Assembly: GCA_046294915.1 (NCBI GenBank)
Contig: JBKBOE010000009.1
Span: 1 to 52,174, forward strand
Origin: UBA2336 sp046294915
GTDB lineage: Bacteria > Bacteroidota > Bacteroidia > Cytophagales > Cyclobacteriaceae
Reading direction: 5' to 3'
DNA length: 52,174 bases
Shown: positions 25,707-34,507 of the stretch, piece after piece
Position numbering within the stretch: the first letter of the stretch is position 1
Layout: every line of letters begins with the position of its first letter
The notes under the pieces: generated by a model
Told to the model about the DNA's origin: nothing
The model's database searches: none
Seen by the model: only the letters and a program-made list of their open reading frames with translations
Position numbers and translations under genes: made by a program

Positions 25707-27595
25707 GGCAGATCGGTTTTCTTCTGGCGATACTTCCATTAATCGGTTACGGACAGTATGTAAGCACCGGTGGCCGCTTTGAAGTAGATGAAAAAAAAGG
25801 GTGCTCCTCACTTACCGTAACCATTACCAATGCCAACCTGATTACTTCCGGTGAGTGTACCGGACTGAAACCCTGCGATATGACCTGGGGAGATGGATCT
25901 CCAACACAGCAGAATGTTTTTACCCACACCTACACCCAGCCCGGAACCTACACCCTGAGGGTTACTTACCAGAACATCGGGCCCGATCAGATTGAAATCA
26001 TCGTACGACCCAACCTGGCCCCTGAGTTCAACATCTTTACATGCAATGGTAACCAGGTGCAGGTGCGTGTTACCGACACCAACTACGATGCCTACATCAT
26101 CAACTATAACGATGCCACCCCCGAAATACAGGTACCAAAAGGCAGCCTTGCGGTAAACAATCATGCGTATGGATCGGCCGGAACAAAAAATATATCGGTA
26201 CGCGGAAAGGATGTTAATGCCGATGATAATTGTAATTTCAATACAAAACAGGTTGTGGCTCTGGCCACCCTGCCAACACCGTTTATTGACGAGTTGCGTG
26301 TAACCAGCAGCTCAGAAATTACCGAAGACTTTGTAGTAGGCGACAACATTCAGTACCGGCTCGAAATTGCGGCCAACAACAATACCACGTTTCAACTGGC
26401 CCAAACCCTGTACAACTCACCAACCACCACAGTAGGCAACCTCCGGCCCGATGATAATTATTACTGCTTCCGGCTTGGCGCATTCGATATGTGTACAAAC
26501 ACTACCACAGCCTATTCCAACATCATCTGTAGTTCTAATTTCGACCTGACCATTCAAAATAATGTGAATACCCTGGGTTGGATAACTCATCCGGCAGGCA
26601 TCACCAATTTTTCATTAAACCGTGACGGCACCACCATTGCAACACCCGTTGCCTCACCATTTAATGATTCCAACGTTACCTGTAAAACAACCTACTGTTA
26701 CCAGCTTACATCAAACTATGCCAACGGAAGCACGAGCATCTCTTTACCAAAATGCGGTGAAGCAATCTCAACGGATATTCCAACAGGAACAAACAATATT
26801 ACTGCTGTAGTAGGAGCATCGCAGGTGGCCCTTACCTGGCTGCAGGATGCTGCCTTTACTCCCGATGAATACACCCTTTTCAGGAGGCCGGGGTCAGGCT
26901 CGTTCAGTCAACTTGCAAAAACGAGTGTTCAGAGTTTCACCGATAACCAGTACACAACCTCCGATCAGTTTTGCTACCTGATCAATTATAAAGATGTATG
27001 CGGAAATACCTCTGCTCCGGGAACAGAAGCGTGCCCTATCCGGTTATCAGGAAACCTCACTGAGCAGAATGCCGTCAACCTTACCTGGTCAGACTATACC
27101 GGTTGGATAAACGGTGTCGCAAATTATACGGTGGAAAAGTATGATCACACCGGCAACCTTATCCAGTCGTTTAATACCGGAACCGCCACTACCCTGTTCG
27201 ATGATGCTGCTGATCCCGCTAACCAGGTATACAAGTACGTTATTAAGGCCAATGCCAACGATGGCGGGCTGGGACAGTCTGTATCTAACGAATTAATTAT
27301 AGTTAAAGAACCCAAACTCTACTACCCCACGGCATTCACCCCCGACCGGCAAGGACCAGCGAGCAACGAGATCTTCAAAGTATTCGGCCAGTATATTTCA
27401 ACCTTCGAGATGAAAATCTATAACCGATGGGGCGAGCTGCTGTTTACCACTGATAATCTGGATACAGGATGGGATGGCCTCTACCTGGGCAAAGAACAAC
27501 CCGAAGGCACTTATGCATTTGTGGCCCGGCTTACCGATTTGGCAGGGCGCTCGTTTACCCGCACCGGCTCGGTTGTGCTGCTCCGGAAGAAATAA
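25703..27595 (+). CDS. T9SS type B cargo protein with PKD domain
   Basis: 630 residues. Signal peptide MRQIGFLLAILPLIGYG, then a PKD domain (about 30-110; MTWGDGSPTQQNVFTHTY and YTLRVTY). FN3-like repeats follow (for example VALTWLQDAAFTPDEYTLFR, and VNLTWSDYTGWINGV). The C-terminal 90 residues form the gliding-motility-associated type B sorting domain: YYPTAFTPDRQGPASNEIF, MKIYNRWGELLF, GWDGLYLG and EGTYAFVARL. It should be exported by the type IX system and retained at or released from the surface. It is joined to hutH by ATGA and so appears to be the third gene of the hisS operon, which is odd for a surface protein. Confidence 0.92.
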   Translation: MRQIGFLLAILPLIGYGQYVSTGGRFEVDEKKGCSSLTVTITNANLITSGECTGLKPCDMTWGDGSPTQQNVFTHTYTQPGTYTLRVTYQNIGPDQIEIIVRPNLAPEFNIFTCNGNQVQVRVTDTNYDAYIINYNDATPEIQVPKGSLAVNNHAYGSAGTKNISVRGKDVNADDNCNFNTKQVVALATLPTPFIDELRVTSSSEITEDFVVGDNIQYRLEIAANNNTTFQLAQTLYNSPTTTVGNLRPDDNYYCFRLGAFDMCTNTTTAYSNIICSSNFDLTIQNNVNTLGWITHPAGITNFSLNRDGTTIATPVASPFNDSNVTCKTTYCYQLTSNYANGSTSISLPKCGEAISTDIPTGTNNITAVVGASQVALTWLQDAAFTPDEYTLFRRPGSGSFSQLAKTSVQSFTDNQYTTSDQFCYLINYKDVCGNTSAPGTEACPIRLSGNLTEQNAVNLTWSDYTGWINGVANYTVEKYDHTGNLIQSFNTGTATTLFDDAADPANQVYKYVIKANANDGGLGQSVSNELIIVKEPKLYYPTAFTPDRQGPASNEIFKVFGQYISTFEMKIYNRWGELLFTTDNLDTGWDGLYLGKEQPEGTYAFVARLTDLAGRSFTRTGSVVLLRKK

Positions 27596-27644
27596 TCAAC
27601 CCGGTGATTTTTACAGCACGGCATCATACCCTTACCTTTACTGC

Positions 27645-27980
27645 ATGATGGACATGATGAAAATGATGGGCCGGATGAAAGAAGTTCAGGCCCGATTAAA
27701 AGAAGCACAGGATAACCTGGTGAACCTCCGGGCGCACGGTGAGTCCGGTGGAGGAATGGTGAAAGCCACGGTAAACGGCCGTAAACAGCTGATTGCCCTG
27801 GATATTGACTCTTCGCTATTTAAGCCCGATGACAAAATTATTTTGCAAGACCTGGTGATTGCCGCTGTCAATAAAGCTTCGGAAGAGGCGGAAATCCTCT
27901 CGAAAGAATCGTTGCGCAAAAGCACCGAAGGATTACTGCCCAATATTCCGGGACTGGACCTGGGAGGCATGATGGGTTAA
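27645..27980 (+). CDS. YbaB/EbfC nucleoid-associated protein
   Basis: 111 residues. YbaB/EbfC proteins are small DNA-binding dimers usually encoded by dnaX-recR; here they are not adjacent. The Met-rich MMDMMKMMGRMKEVQARLKE helix, GESGGGMVKATVNGRKQLIALDID strands and DLVIAAVNKASEEAEI helix define the family, ending PNIPGLDLGGMMG. The frame is open back to 27474, but that overlaps the cargo gene; ATG 27645 (or 27648) gives the family start. Confidence 0.92.
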   Translation: MMDMMKMMGRMKEVQARLKEAQDNLVNLRAHGESGGGMVKATVNGRKQLIALDIDSSLFKPDDKIILQDLVIAAVNKASEEAEILSKESLRKSTEGLLPNIPGLDLGGMMG

Positions 27981-27999
27981 CCAAACTTACCCCCTGCTG

Positions 28000-29001
28000 T
28001 TGAATACCGCCATCGTTATCCTGAACTACAACGGATCAAACCTGTTACAGCAGTTTTTGCCAGGTGTTATCCGTTACTCTCCACAGGCAAAAGTAGTTGT
28101 TGCCGATAATGGATCGAAAGATAATAGCTGCGAACTGTTGTATCGCGAATTTCCCAAAGTTGAGGTAATTAAGCTGGACAAAAATTACGGTTTTTGCGGA
28201 GGTTATAACCGCGCCTTAAAGCACATTGAAGCCCGGTATTATGTATTGCTTAACTCTGATGTAGAGGTAACGGATGGATGGCTTCAGCCCATGCTCGACT
28301 TGTTAGAGAGAGACGCATCTATAGCTGCAGTACAGCCAAAAATTTTGGCTTACCATGCGCGCGATCACTTTGAATACGCAGGTGCCGGAGGCGGCTTCCT
28401 CGACATCCTCGGTTATCCTTTTTGCCGGGGCCGGCTATTTACCTACACTGAAAAAGACGAAGGCCAGTATAACGATACACGGGATGTATTCTGGGCAAGT
28501 GGCGCATGTATGGTGGTGCGGGCTGACGCTTATCATCAACTCGGTGGGCTTGATGAAGATTTTTTTGCACACATGGAAGAAATTGATTTGTGCTGGACGA
28601 TGCACCGCAGCAATTACAGGGTAATGTATTGCGGACAAAGCACCGTTTACCATGTCGGAGGTGGCACCCTTTCGGGCTCAAATCCCTCTAAAACATTTTA
28701 CAACTTCCGTAACGGAATCAACCTGCTTATCCATCACCTGCCAGGCTGGAGGCTTTTCATTATTCTTCCTGTCCGGATTCTATTGGATTATATTGCCTGT
28801 ATGAAATTTTTATTCGAGGGGTCACCGGCTCATGGATGGGCTGTTATTAGGGCCCATTATCAAATTGTTAAATCTCTATTTAAAACCAACGCCAAAAGGA
28901 AACGCTTACGCATTCAGTTTCCCTATTCAACCAAACACCTTTACAAAGGATCGGTTGTTGTTGCTTACTATCTGTCAGGTAAAAAACGGATTGTAGTGTA
29001 A
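28000..29001 (+). CDS. Family 2 glycosyltransferase, rhamnosyltransferase-like
   Basis: 333 residues. A GT-A fold enzyme transferring a sugar from a nucleotide donor during surface polysaccharide synthesis. Motifs: AIVILNYNG, VVVADNGSKDNS, YVLLNSDVEV (metal-binding DxD equivalent), SGACMVVRADAYHQLGG and LDEDFFAHMEEIDLCW with the catalytic-base region. A hydrophobic segment near 250-268 (LFIILPVRILLDYIACMKF) may tether it to the membrane. The start is TTG at 28000, 19 bases after ybaB; no ATG is suitably placed. Donor and acceptor are unknown. Confidence 0.9.
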   Translation: MNTAIVILNYNGSNLLQQFLPGVIRYSPQAKVVVADNGSKDNSCELLYREFPKVEVIKLDKNYGFCGGYNRALKHIEARYYVLLNSDVEVTDGWLQPMLDLLERDASIAAVQPKILAYHARDHFEYAGAGGGFLDILGYPFCRGRLFTYTEKDEGQYNDTRDVFWASGACMVVRADAYHQLGGLDEDFFAHMEEIDLCWTMHRSNYRVMYCGQSTVYHVGGGTLSGSNPSKTFYNFRNGINLLIHHLPGWRLFIILPVRILLDYIACMKFLFEGSPAHGWAVIRAHYQIVKSLFKTNAKRKRLRIQFPYSTKHLYKGSVVVAYYLSGKKRIVV

Positions 29002-29009
29002 AATCCTTG

Positions 29010-29237
29010 TTAATAATCCCAAATAGGGTTTCTCCTGCGCAAATACTTGCGAATATTCATGGCAAAGGCGAGTGCCAGGTAAATAATAATCGGAGAACCT
29101 ATGGTTATAAACGAGGCATAAATGAAAAACAAGCGCACCGTTGAAGTTGCAATTCCAAACTTTTCACCGAGGCGGGTACATACTCCGAATGCATATCCTT
29201 CAAAAAAAAGCTGAATTTTGTCAGTCAGTTTGCCCAT
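29010..29237 (-). CDS. PspC domain protein
   Basis: 75 residues: a single PspC domain with the pattern GVCTRLGEKFGIATSTVRL followed by a hydrophobic hairpin (LFFIYASFITIGSPIIIYLALAFAM) and a basic end. PspC domains occur in membrane-stress sensors. This one has no PspA, B or F homologue nearby. AAGGAG at 29246-29251 (minus strand) precedes the ATG, and its leader contains two adjacent small palindromes. Confidence 0.88.
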   Translation of the reverse strand: MGKLTDKIQLFFEGYAFGVCTRLGEKFGIATSTVRLFFIYASFITIGSPIIIYLALAFAMNIRKYLRRRNPIWDY

Positions 29238-29254
29238 AAATCACGCTCCTTAAC

Positions 29255-29276
29255 CCGTAATACGGTCGTTTAACGA
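29255..29276 (-). promoter_or_regulatory. Two adjacent 11-bp palindromes in the PspC leader
   Basis: CCGTAaTACGG (29255-29265) is immediately followed by TCGTTtAACGA (29266-29276). Each has 5-bp perfect arms and a 1-base centre. They lie in the -7-box-to-start interval of the pspC gene. They could be an operator or two small hairpins, or chance. Confidence 0.35.
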
Positions 29277-29292
29277 TCAAAAAACACAATTT

Positions 29293-29300
29293 CAAATATA
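29293..29300 (-). promoter_or_regulatory. Bacteroidota -7 promoter box for the PspC gene
   Basis: TATATTTG on the minus strand, an exact TAnnTTTG match, 56 bases before the ATG at 29237. Confidence 0.5.
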
Positions 29301-29351
29301 AGGTTCTTCCTTACCTTAAGCGAGGGTCAAAATCTTTATTTTTTGACTATA

Positions 29352-29383
29352 ATTGCAAAAAAAGGCCGCAGAACGTACTTTTG
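29352..29383 (+). promoter_or_regulatory. Promoter of the OmpA/TPR-like lipoprotein gene
   Basis: The -7 box TACTTTTG lies at 29376-29383. ATTG at 29352-29355, 20 bases upstream, is a plausible -33 element. The start codon is 35 bases downstream at 29418. Confidence 0.55.
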
Positions 29384-29417
29384 CGACTCGATTAAAGCAA
29401 CCATAAATTAAATCCAA

Positions 29418-31187
29418 ATGAGAAAATTAGTTTACGCATTTCTGATCGTAGGAGCATTGAATCTCGCGGGGTGTACCCTCCCCCAAATGGTCAAAATGGC
29501 GAAAGAGCAACAGCTAACCGTTACCCCAAACCCTTTGGAGGTACACAAGGATACCGTGGCCTTTTCAATGGCTGCCAACCTGCCAGTTAAAATGCTGAAG
29601 AAGGGCACTGTTTACACCCTTAACACATATTACAAGTATGGTGAGCAGGAAACAGCCCTCGAACCCATTGAATTTAAAGCAGAAGATTATCCGAACAGTT
29701 CAACCGAGCAACCCCGCGTTAGCAAAGACTTCACGTTTGCTTACAATCCAGCTATGAAATCAGGCATCTTGCAGGTAGAAGGTGTTGCCTCAAAAGGTGG
29801 TAAATCAAAAGCCACGCCCCGCATGGATGTAGCCGTTGGTGTTATTACAACCTCCAAACTGGTTAAGCCAGTATATTTTGCGGCATTTGCAGAGCACGGC
29901 TATAATAACCAAGAAGAAATTATCCCGGTGGTTATTCCTGACTTCATCTTTGAACAGGGCCGCTCGGTACTTCGTACTTCTGAAATTAAAAGTGATAAAG
30001 GAAAACAACTGGATGCCTTCATCGCTTCCAAGAATGTAACCAAAACTGTAACCGTAACCGGTACCCACTCACCCGAAGGTGCAGAACGAATCAACAGCAA
30101 ACTCTCTCCTGACCGTGCAAAGGCGATTGAAAAATTCTATCGCGATCAGATGAAAAAATACGACTATAAAGGAAAAGCCGACTCGATTCAGTTCGTTCTT
30201 AAGCCCATCATCCGCGAATGGAATGAATTCAAAACCGCGTTATCGGCTTACCAAGGTATTTCATCCGAAGAAAAAGCTGAATACCTGAACATCATCAACG
30301 CAGGTGGAAGCTTTGAAGATCAGGAGAAAATGATGAAGAAACTTCCCACCTACAAAAAAGTATTCAAAGATGTTTACCCTGGCTTGCGTACAGCCAAAAC
30401 AGAAATCCTGACCATCAAAGACAAAAAGACCGATGCAGAAATTTCTGTACTGGCAAAACAAATCACGACCGGTCAGGCACAAGCCGATGCACTTTCATTT
30501 GAAGAACTGATGTACTCAGCAACCCTTACCCCGTCATTAGAAGAAAAAGCAGCCATCTACGAAGCGGCAACAAAAAAAGGCACCTACTGGAATGCCCACA
30601 ACAACCTTGCTGCCACTTATATCGCCCAGGCTATTGAAAATTCTTCCAATGCCTCTTCGTTAGCTGACAAAGCGCAGGCACAACTGGATATAGCTGCCCG
30701 CATTAATGCAGCCCCCGAGGTTAACGCAAACCTGGCTTCTGTTTCTATGTTTAAGGGTAATGCGTATGCAGCTTACAATTATGCTAACCGCGCTTCAGGT
30801 CTCCGTGGAGATAATGCCGCTGGCGTAAACGGTGTAAAAGGTTCAGCGGCCATTGTAATAGCTCGCTACAGCGAAGCAGTTAGTGCTGAATCATCGGCTG
30901 CCAACACCGCGGATAACCTCTTCAACAAAGGGTTGGCACAGGTGCTCAATAAAGACTATCAAAACGCAATGACCTCCTTTGGTGAAGCCACCCGCTTAAA
31001 CAGCAATCATGCTTATGCATACTATGGTGCAGCCGTAGCCTCGGCTCGGTTAGGGAATGCTGATGGCGTTGTGAATAACCTTGTTAATGCGGTTAAAGCC
31101 GATCCCTCATTGAAAGAAATGGCATTAACCGATCTGGAATTTGCAAAGTGGAATACCACTGAAGCATTCAGAAATGCCCTGAAATAA
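29418..31187 (+). CDS. Lipoprotein with OmpA-like and tetratricopeptide-like regions
   Basis: 589 residues. A perfect lipobox LAGC ends at Cys19. About 30-165 is a beta-rich region of unknown type. About 170-270 resembles an OmpA-like domain: IPDFIFEQGRSVLRTSEIKS, VTVTGTHSPEGAERINSKLSPDRAKAIEKFY, but with a long insertion. About 375-589 looks like TPR/SEL1-type helix pairs, ending NLFNKGLAQVLNKDYQNAMTSF and HAYAYYGAAVASARLG. It is monocistronic, with a promoter and a strong terminator, and probably abundant. A likely role is an outer-membrane lipoprotein interacting with peptidoglycan; no specific function is recognised. Confidence 0.85.
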   Translation: MRKLVYAFLIVGALNLAGCTLPQMVKMAKEQQLTVTPNPLEVHKDTVAFSMAANLPVKMLKKGTVYTLNTYYKYGEQETALEPIEFKAEDYPNSSTEQPRVSKDFTFAYNPAMKSGILQVEGVASKGGKSKATPRMDVAVGVITTSKLVKPVYFAAFAEHGYNNQEEIIPVVIPDFIFEQGRSVLRTSEIKSDKGKQLDAFIASKNVTKTVTVTGTHSPEGAERINSKLSPDRAKAIEKFYRDQMKKYDYKGKADSIQFVLKPIIREWNEFKTALSAYQGISSEEKAEYLNIINAGGSFEDQEKMMKKLPTYKKVFKDVYPGLRTAKTEILTIKDKKTDAEISVLAKQITTGQAQADALSFEELMYSATLTPSLEEKAAIYEAATKKGTYWNAHNNLAATYIAQAIENSSNASSLADKAQAQLDIAARINAAPEVNANLASVSMFKGNAYAAYNYANRASGLRGDNAAGVNGVKGSAAIVIARYSEAVSAESSAANTADNLFNKGLAQVLNKDYQNAMTSFGEATRLNSNHAYAYYGAAVASARLGNADGVVNNLVNAVKADPSLKEMALTDLEFAKWNTTEAFRNALK

Positions 31188-31207
31188 GATCAATCAGCAG
31201 AATTTAA

Positions 31208-31241
31208 AAGAACCCTGGCGCTTTGTCAGGGTTCTTTTTTT
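31208..31241 (+). terminator. Rho-independent terminator of the lipoprotein gene
   Basis: A perfect 10-bp stem (AAGAACCCTG / CAGGGTTCTT, loop of 9) followed by a run of T. It lies 20 bases after the stop at 31187. Confidence 0.9.
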
Positions 31242-31314
31242 ATCTAAAAATTCACTGTTTCATTTTATACCCTTGGTGCTTACCTTTATTTTTACAGCCT
31301 TTCAATAAACTTCT

Positions 31315-32295
31315 ATGAGAGAGATCCAGTTTCGTGAAGCATTACGGGAAGCCATGAGCGAAGAAATGCGCAGAGACCCCAGCGTATTGTTAATGGGTGA
31401 AGAAGTGGCCGAATACAATGGCGCTTATAAGGTAAGTCAGGGTATGCTCGATGAATTTGGGCCGGAGCGGGTGATAGATACCCCTATTGCAGAACTTGGG
31501 TTTACCGGGGTTGGAATTGGTGCGGCTATGAATGGCCTGCGGCCAATTGTTGAATTCATGACTTTCAATTTTTCGTTGGTGGCTATTGATCAGATCATTA
31601 ACTCAGCCGCCAAAATGTACTCCATGTCGGGCGGACAATACAATGTACCCATCGTTTTCCGGGGTGCAACAGGCAATGCCGGGCAGTTAGGAGCACAGCA
31701 TTCTCAGAATTTTGAAAACTGGTATGCCAACTGCCCGGGTTTAAAGGTTGTTGTTCCCTCCAACCCCTATGATGCGAAAGGCTTGTTAAAAACCTCAATC
31801 CGCGATAACGATCCGGTCATTTTCATGGAAAGTGAGTTAATGTATGGCGATAAGGGTGAGGTTCCGACAGACGAATACCTGATACCCATTGGCGTTGCCG
31901 ATGTGAAACGTTCCGGCACAGATGTAACCCTGGTTTCCTTTGGAAAAATGATGAAGGTTGCCCTGGCTGCTGCACAAGAACTTGAAAAAGAAGGGATTTC
32001 AGCCGAAGTGATTGACCTGCGAAGTGTACGACCTATTGATTACGCTACTGTAGTTGAATCTGTTAAAAAAACCAACCGGCTGGTTATTGTAGAAGAGGCC
32101 TGGCCTTTGGCGTCAATCTCTGCAGAAATTACCTACCATATTCAAAAACACGCTTTCGATTATCTGGATGCTCCTGTTCACCGAGTTACCAGTGCCGATG
32201 CTCCTCTGCCCTACGCCCCAACGTTAATCCCTGCAATTTTGCCCAACGCTGAACGGACTGTAAAAGCTGTGAAGGCTGTGATGTATAGAGATTAG
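31315..32295 (+). CDS. pdhB: Pyruvate dehydrogenase E1 component, beta subunit
   Basis: The beta chain of the alpha2beta2 thiamine-diphosphate E1 that decarboxylates pyruvate. 326 residues. It starts REIQFREALREAMSEEMRRD, with the GEEVAEYNGAYKVSQGM motif and ERVIDTPIAELGFTGVGIGAAM; the second domain shows VIDLRSVRPIDYATV and VIVEEAWPLASISAEI. The alpha subunit and E2 are not adjacent. A 2-oxo-acid E1 of related specificity cannot be excluded, but the length and motifs fit PdhB best. Confidence 0.93.
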   Translation: MREIQFREALREAMSEEMRRDPSVLLMGEEVAEYNGAYKVSQGMLDEFGPERVIDTPIAELGFTGVGIGAAMNGLRPIVEFMTFNFSLVAIDQIINSAAKMYSMSGGQYNVPIVFRGATGNAGQLGAQHSQNFENWYANCPGLKVVVPSNPYDAKGLLKTSIRDNDPVIFMESELMYGDKGEVPTDEYLIPIGVADVKRSGTDVTLVSFGKMMKVALAAAQELEKEGISAEVIDLRSVRPIDYATVVESVKKTNRLVIVEEAWPLASISAEITYHIQKHAFDYLDAPVHRVTSADAPLPYAPTLIPAILPNAERTVKAVKAVMYRD

Positions 32296-32306
32296 CAGCC
32301 ACCGGC

Positions 32307-33137
32307 TTAACTAACCAGTATTCTCCATGCACCTTCAACATCACCACGCTTAAGAACTTCCTTAGCTTTTTGATGGGTTTCTGTATCCCCTGCTAATTTG
32401 CCCGCCTGTACAACCTGCGGAAGGTGTTCTACCCCAGCCAGCAGGGCCAGGTCGGACCCATTGAATACCTGACTTTTCCGGATTACTTCCGGTAGTTGTT
32501 CAACACCAACACCGAGCTTCATTCCTGGTTGAGGAAGCCGGAATAAACTTTCTCCGTTAGCCCGGCAATACCAGTCACCGCCCATGCGGGCCACGGCATC
32601 CAGTTTAAACGGATCAATTTTTCCCTCGGCATCCAGCACACCGTCATCAACATGCATGAGCAGCATCTCACAAATAACCAGGTTCCCGGCCGCACCGCTT
32701 TCACCCAACCTGATCACATCATTCACCTTGCACTCCATGGCAATCTTTGACTCGCCCACCCGGGGCGGCTTTACGCGTTGGGAGGCTACCTGAGTTAATC
32801 CGGCCTTTTCAAATTCATTAACACCCTTAGGGTATTCAGCACTTGCCAGGGAAGCCTGGTGAACAATACTGTAATCCACTACATTAATCACCACCTCCGG
32901 AACTTCAAGTACATTCTCATAGGTATTCTTCACGGTATTATCACGTCCTCTCCGCGCGGGAGAAAAAACCAGAATTGGCGGATTAGCGCTGAACACGTTA
33001 AAGAAACTAAAGGGGCTTAGGTTAACACTGTCTGATTTATCCACCGTGCTGGCGAAGGCAATAGGCCTGGGCACTACGGCACCCAACAAGTAGCTATGCA
33101 GTTTTGGTACAGGTATCTCCTTTGGATCTACAGTCAT
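32307..33137 (-). CDS. Flavin reductase domain protein
   Basis: 276 residues. An FMN-binding split-barrel flavin reductase: KLHSYLLGAVVPRPIAFAST and VNLSPFSFFNVFSANPPILVFSP (the SPFSFFNVFS signature). It is longer than plain reductases (about 200) by a C-terminal extension from about residue 190 with no clear fold. The frame is open to 33374, but that part is a shadow of the fah gene; ATG 33137 gives the family start, 10 bases after fah. It may supply reduced flavin, or another step, to aromatic degradation with FAH; the exact reaction is unknown. Confidence 0.85.
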   Translation of the reverse strand: MTVDPKEIPVPKLHSYLLGAVVPRPIAFASTVDKSDSVNLSPFSFFNVFSANPPILVFSPARRGRDNTVKNTYENVLEVPEVVINVVDYSIVHQASLASAEYPKGVNEFEKAGLTQVASQRVKPPRVGESKIAMECKVNDVIRLGESGAAGNLVICEMLLMHVDDGVLDAEGKIDPFKLDAVARMGGDWYCRANGESLFRLPQPGMKLGVGVEQLPEVIRKSQVFNGSDLALLAGVEHLPQVVQAGKLAGDTETHQKAKEVLKRGDVEGAWRILVS

Positions 33138-33147
33138 AGATTTGCTT

Positions 33148-34419
33148 TTAAATAGCAGGTAAAATAGTGCCCTTGCATTCTCCAAAGCCAATGCGAACGC
33201 CCTCTCGTTCTGCATAAGCCCGTAAAATAACGGTGTCGCCATCTTCAATAAAGGTGCGCTTGTTCCCATCGGGCATGGGCAGTGGCTTTGTTCCATTCCA
33301 GGCAAGCTCAAGCAAGGAGCCATATGAATCGGGTGTAGGACCACTGATCGTACCCGATGCATACAAGTCACCAACCTGAATGTTACATCCGTTTATGGTG
33401 TGATGCGCCAACTGCTGGTTAATGTTCCAATACAGGTATTTTGTGTTTGACCGGCAAATGATAACCGCCTCGCCATCAGATGGCTGAAGGCTGACCTCCA
33501 GATGGATATCAAAATTTTTTAAGCCGGATGTTTTCAGGTAAGGCAATACCCCAGGCTTTTGTTCGGGGCCGGCCACCCGAAAAGGCTCAAGGGCATCTAA
33601 CGTAACAATCCAAGGAGAGATAGTCGAACCAAAATTTTTCGAAAGAAACGGTCCCAGCGGCACATACTCCCATTGCTGAATGTCGCGGGCACTCCAGTCG
33701 TTAAACAATACCATTCCAAAAATGGCATCCTCGGCTTCATATGCAGTAACAGGATTACCCGGTTTTGTTTCACAGCAAGTGATGAAAGCCATCTCCAGTT
33801 CGAAGTCGAGTTTGCGGGTCGGTTCAACAACCGGGCCTTCGGCATCCGGAAGTTTAATCTGCCCTTTCGGCCGGTGAAGCGGTGTTCCAGATACCACAAT
33901 AGATGAAGCACGGCCATGATACGCCACCGGAAGGTGTTTCCAATTGGGCAGCAGCGCATTTTTCGGATCGCGAAACATACTGCCTACATTGGTGGCGTGT
34001 TCTTCGCTGCTGTAAAAATCGGTGTAATTGCCAACACGTAATGGCATCAGCATCTGCACCTCGTTTATCGGAATAAGGGCAATTTCGCGCGCGGCAACAT
34101 TGTCTCTTAGTTCATCATTATCGTGCCGCAACAACTCTGAAATCCGATTGCGAACTTCCCGCGCTTTCTTCCGGCCTAACGCCAGAAAACTGTTCAGGCA
34201 GTTTTGATTAAACAAACCGGGGGGCAGTCCCAGGCCATCCAGAAATCCATGCTCATGGATGTACACCAGGTCCAATACATGGTTGCCAATGGCAACACCG
34301 GCCACCGGTGAAAGGTACTTTGTTTTGAAAATGCCAAATGGAAGATTTTGAATCGGAAAGTCTGACCCAACAGGAACGTCCACCCAGCTTTTTAGTTTTG
34401 GATCGTTTGCGTTAATCAT
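33148..34419 (-). CDS. fahA: Fumarylacetoacetase
   Basis: Last step of tyrosine/homogentisate degradation: fumarylacetoacetate to fumarate and acetoacetate. 423 residues, close to the eukaryote-type enzyme. It starts MINANDPKLKSWVDVPVGSDFPIQNLPFGIF; the catalytic and metal motifs include DFYSSEEHATNVGSMFRDP, YHGRASSIV and ELEMAFI, with VLFNDWSARDIQQWEYVPLGPFLSKNFGSTISPW. (The longer strings are quoted in pieces.) TTG at 34440 would add 7 residues but lies under a -7 box at 34438-34445, so ATG 34419 is the start. The homogentisate dioxygenase gene is not in the window. Confidence 0.95.
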   Translation of the reverse strand: MINANDPKLKSWVDVPVGSDFPIQNLPFGIFKTKYLSPVAGVAIGNHVLDLVYIHEHGFLDGLGLPPGLFNQNCLNSFLALGRKKAREVRNRISELLRHDNDELRDNVAAREIALIPINEVQMLMPLRVGNYTDFYSSEEHATNVGSMFRDPKNALLPNWKHLPVAYHGRASSIVVSGTPLHRPKGQIKLPDAEGPVVEPTRKLDFELEMAFITCCETKPGNPVTAYEAEDAIFGMVLFNDWSARDIQQWEYVPLGPFLSKNFGSTISPWIVTLDALEPFRVAGPEQKPGVLPYLKTSGLKNFDIHLEVSLQPSDGEAVIICRSNTKYLYWNINQQLAHHTINGCNIQVGDLYASGTISGPTPDSYGSLLELAWNGTKPLPMPDGNKRTFIEDGDTVILRAYAEREGVRIGFGECKGTILPAI

Positions 34420-34437
34420 GCCCGGATTTGAATGCAC

Positions 34438-34445
34438 CAAAAATA
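34438..34445 (-). promoter_or_regulatory. Bacteroidota -7 promoter box for fahA
   Basis: TATTTTTG on the minus strand, an exact TAnnTTTG match, about 19 bases before ATG 34419. It overlaps the alternative TTG start and so favours the ATG. Confidence 0.55.
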
Positions 34446-34507
34446 GAAATGATTGATGATATTACGACCACCATCAGCAAAGGGTTGAAAGCGTTAATTT
34501 TAGTTCG

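Noticed and set aside
27474..27644. Upstream extension of ybaB
   Set aside because: It overlaps the cargo gene in another frame; the YbaB family begins at MMDMMKMM.
33138..33374. Upstream extension of the flavin reductase frame
   Set aside because: The region is the 3' end of fahA in another frame; the flavin reductase family starts at ATG 33137.
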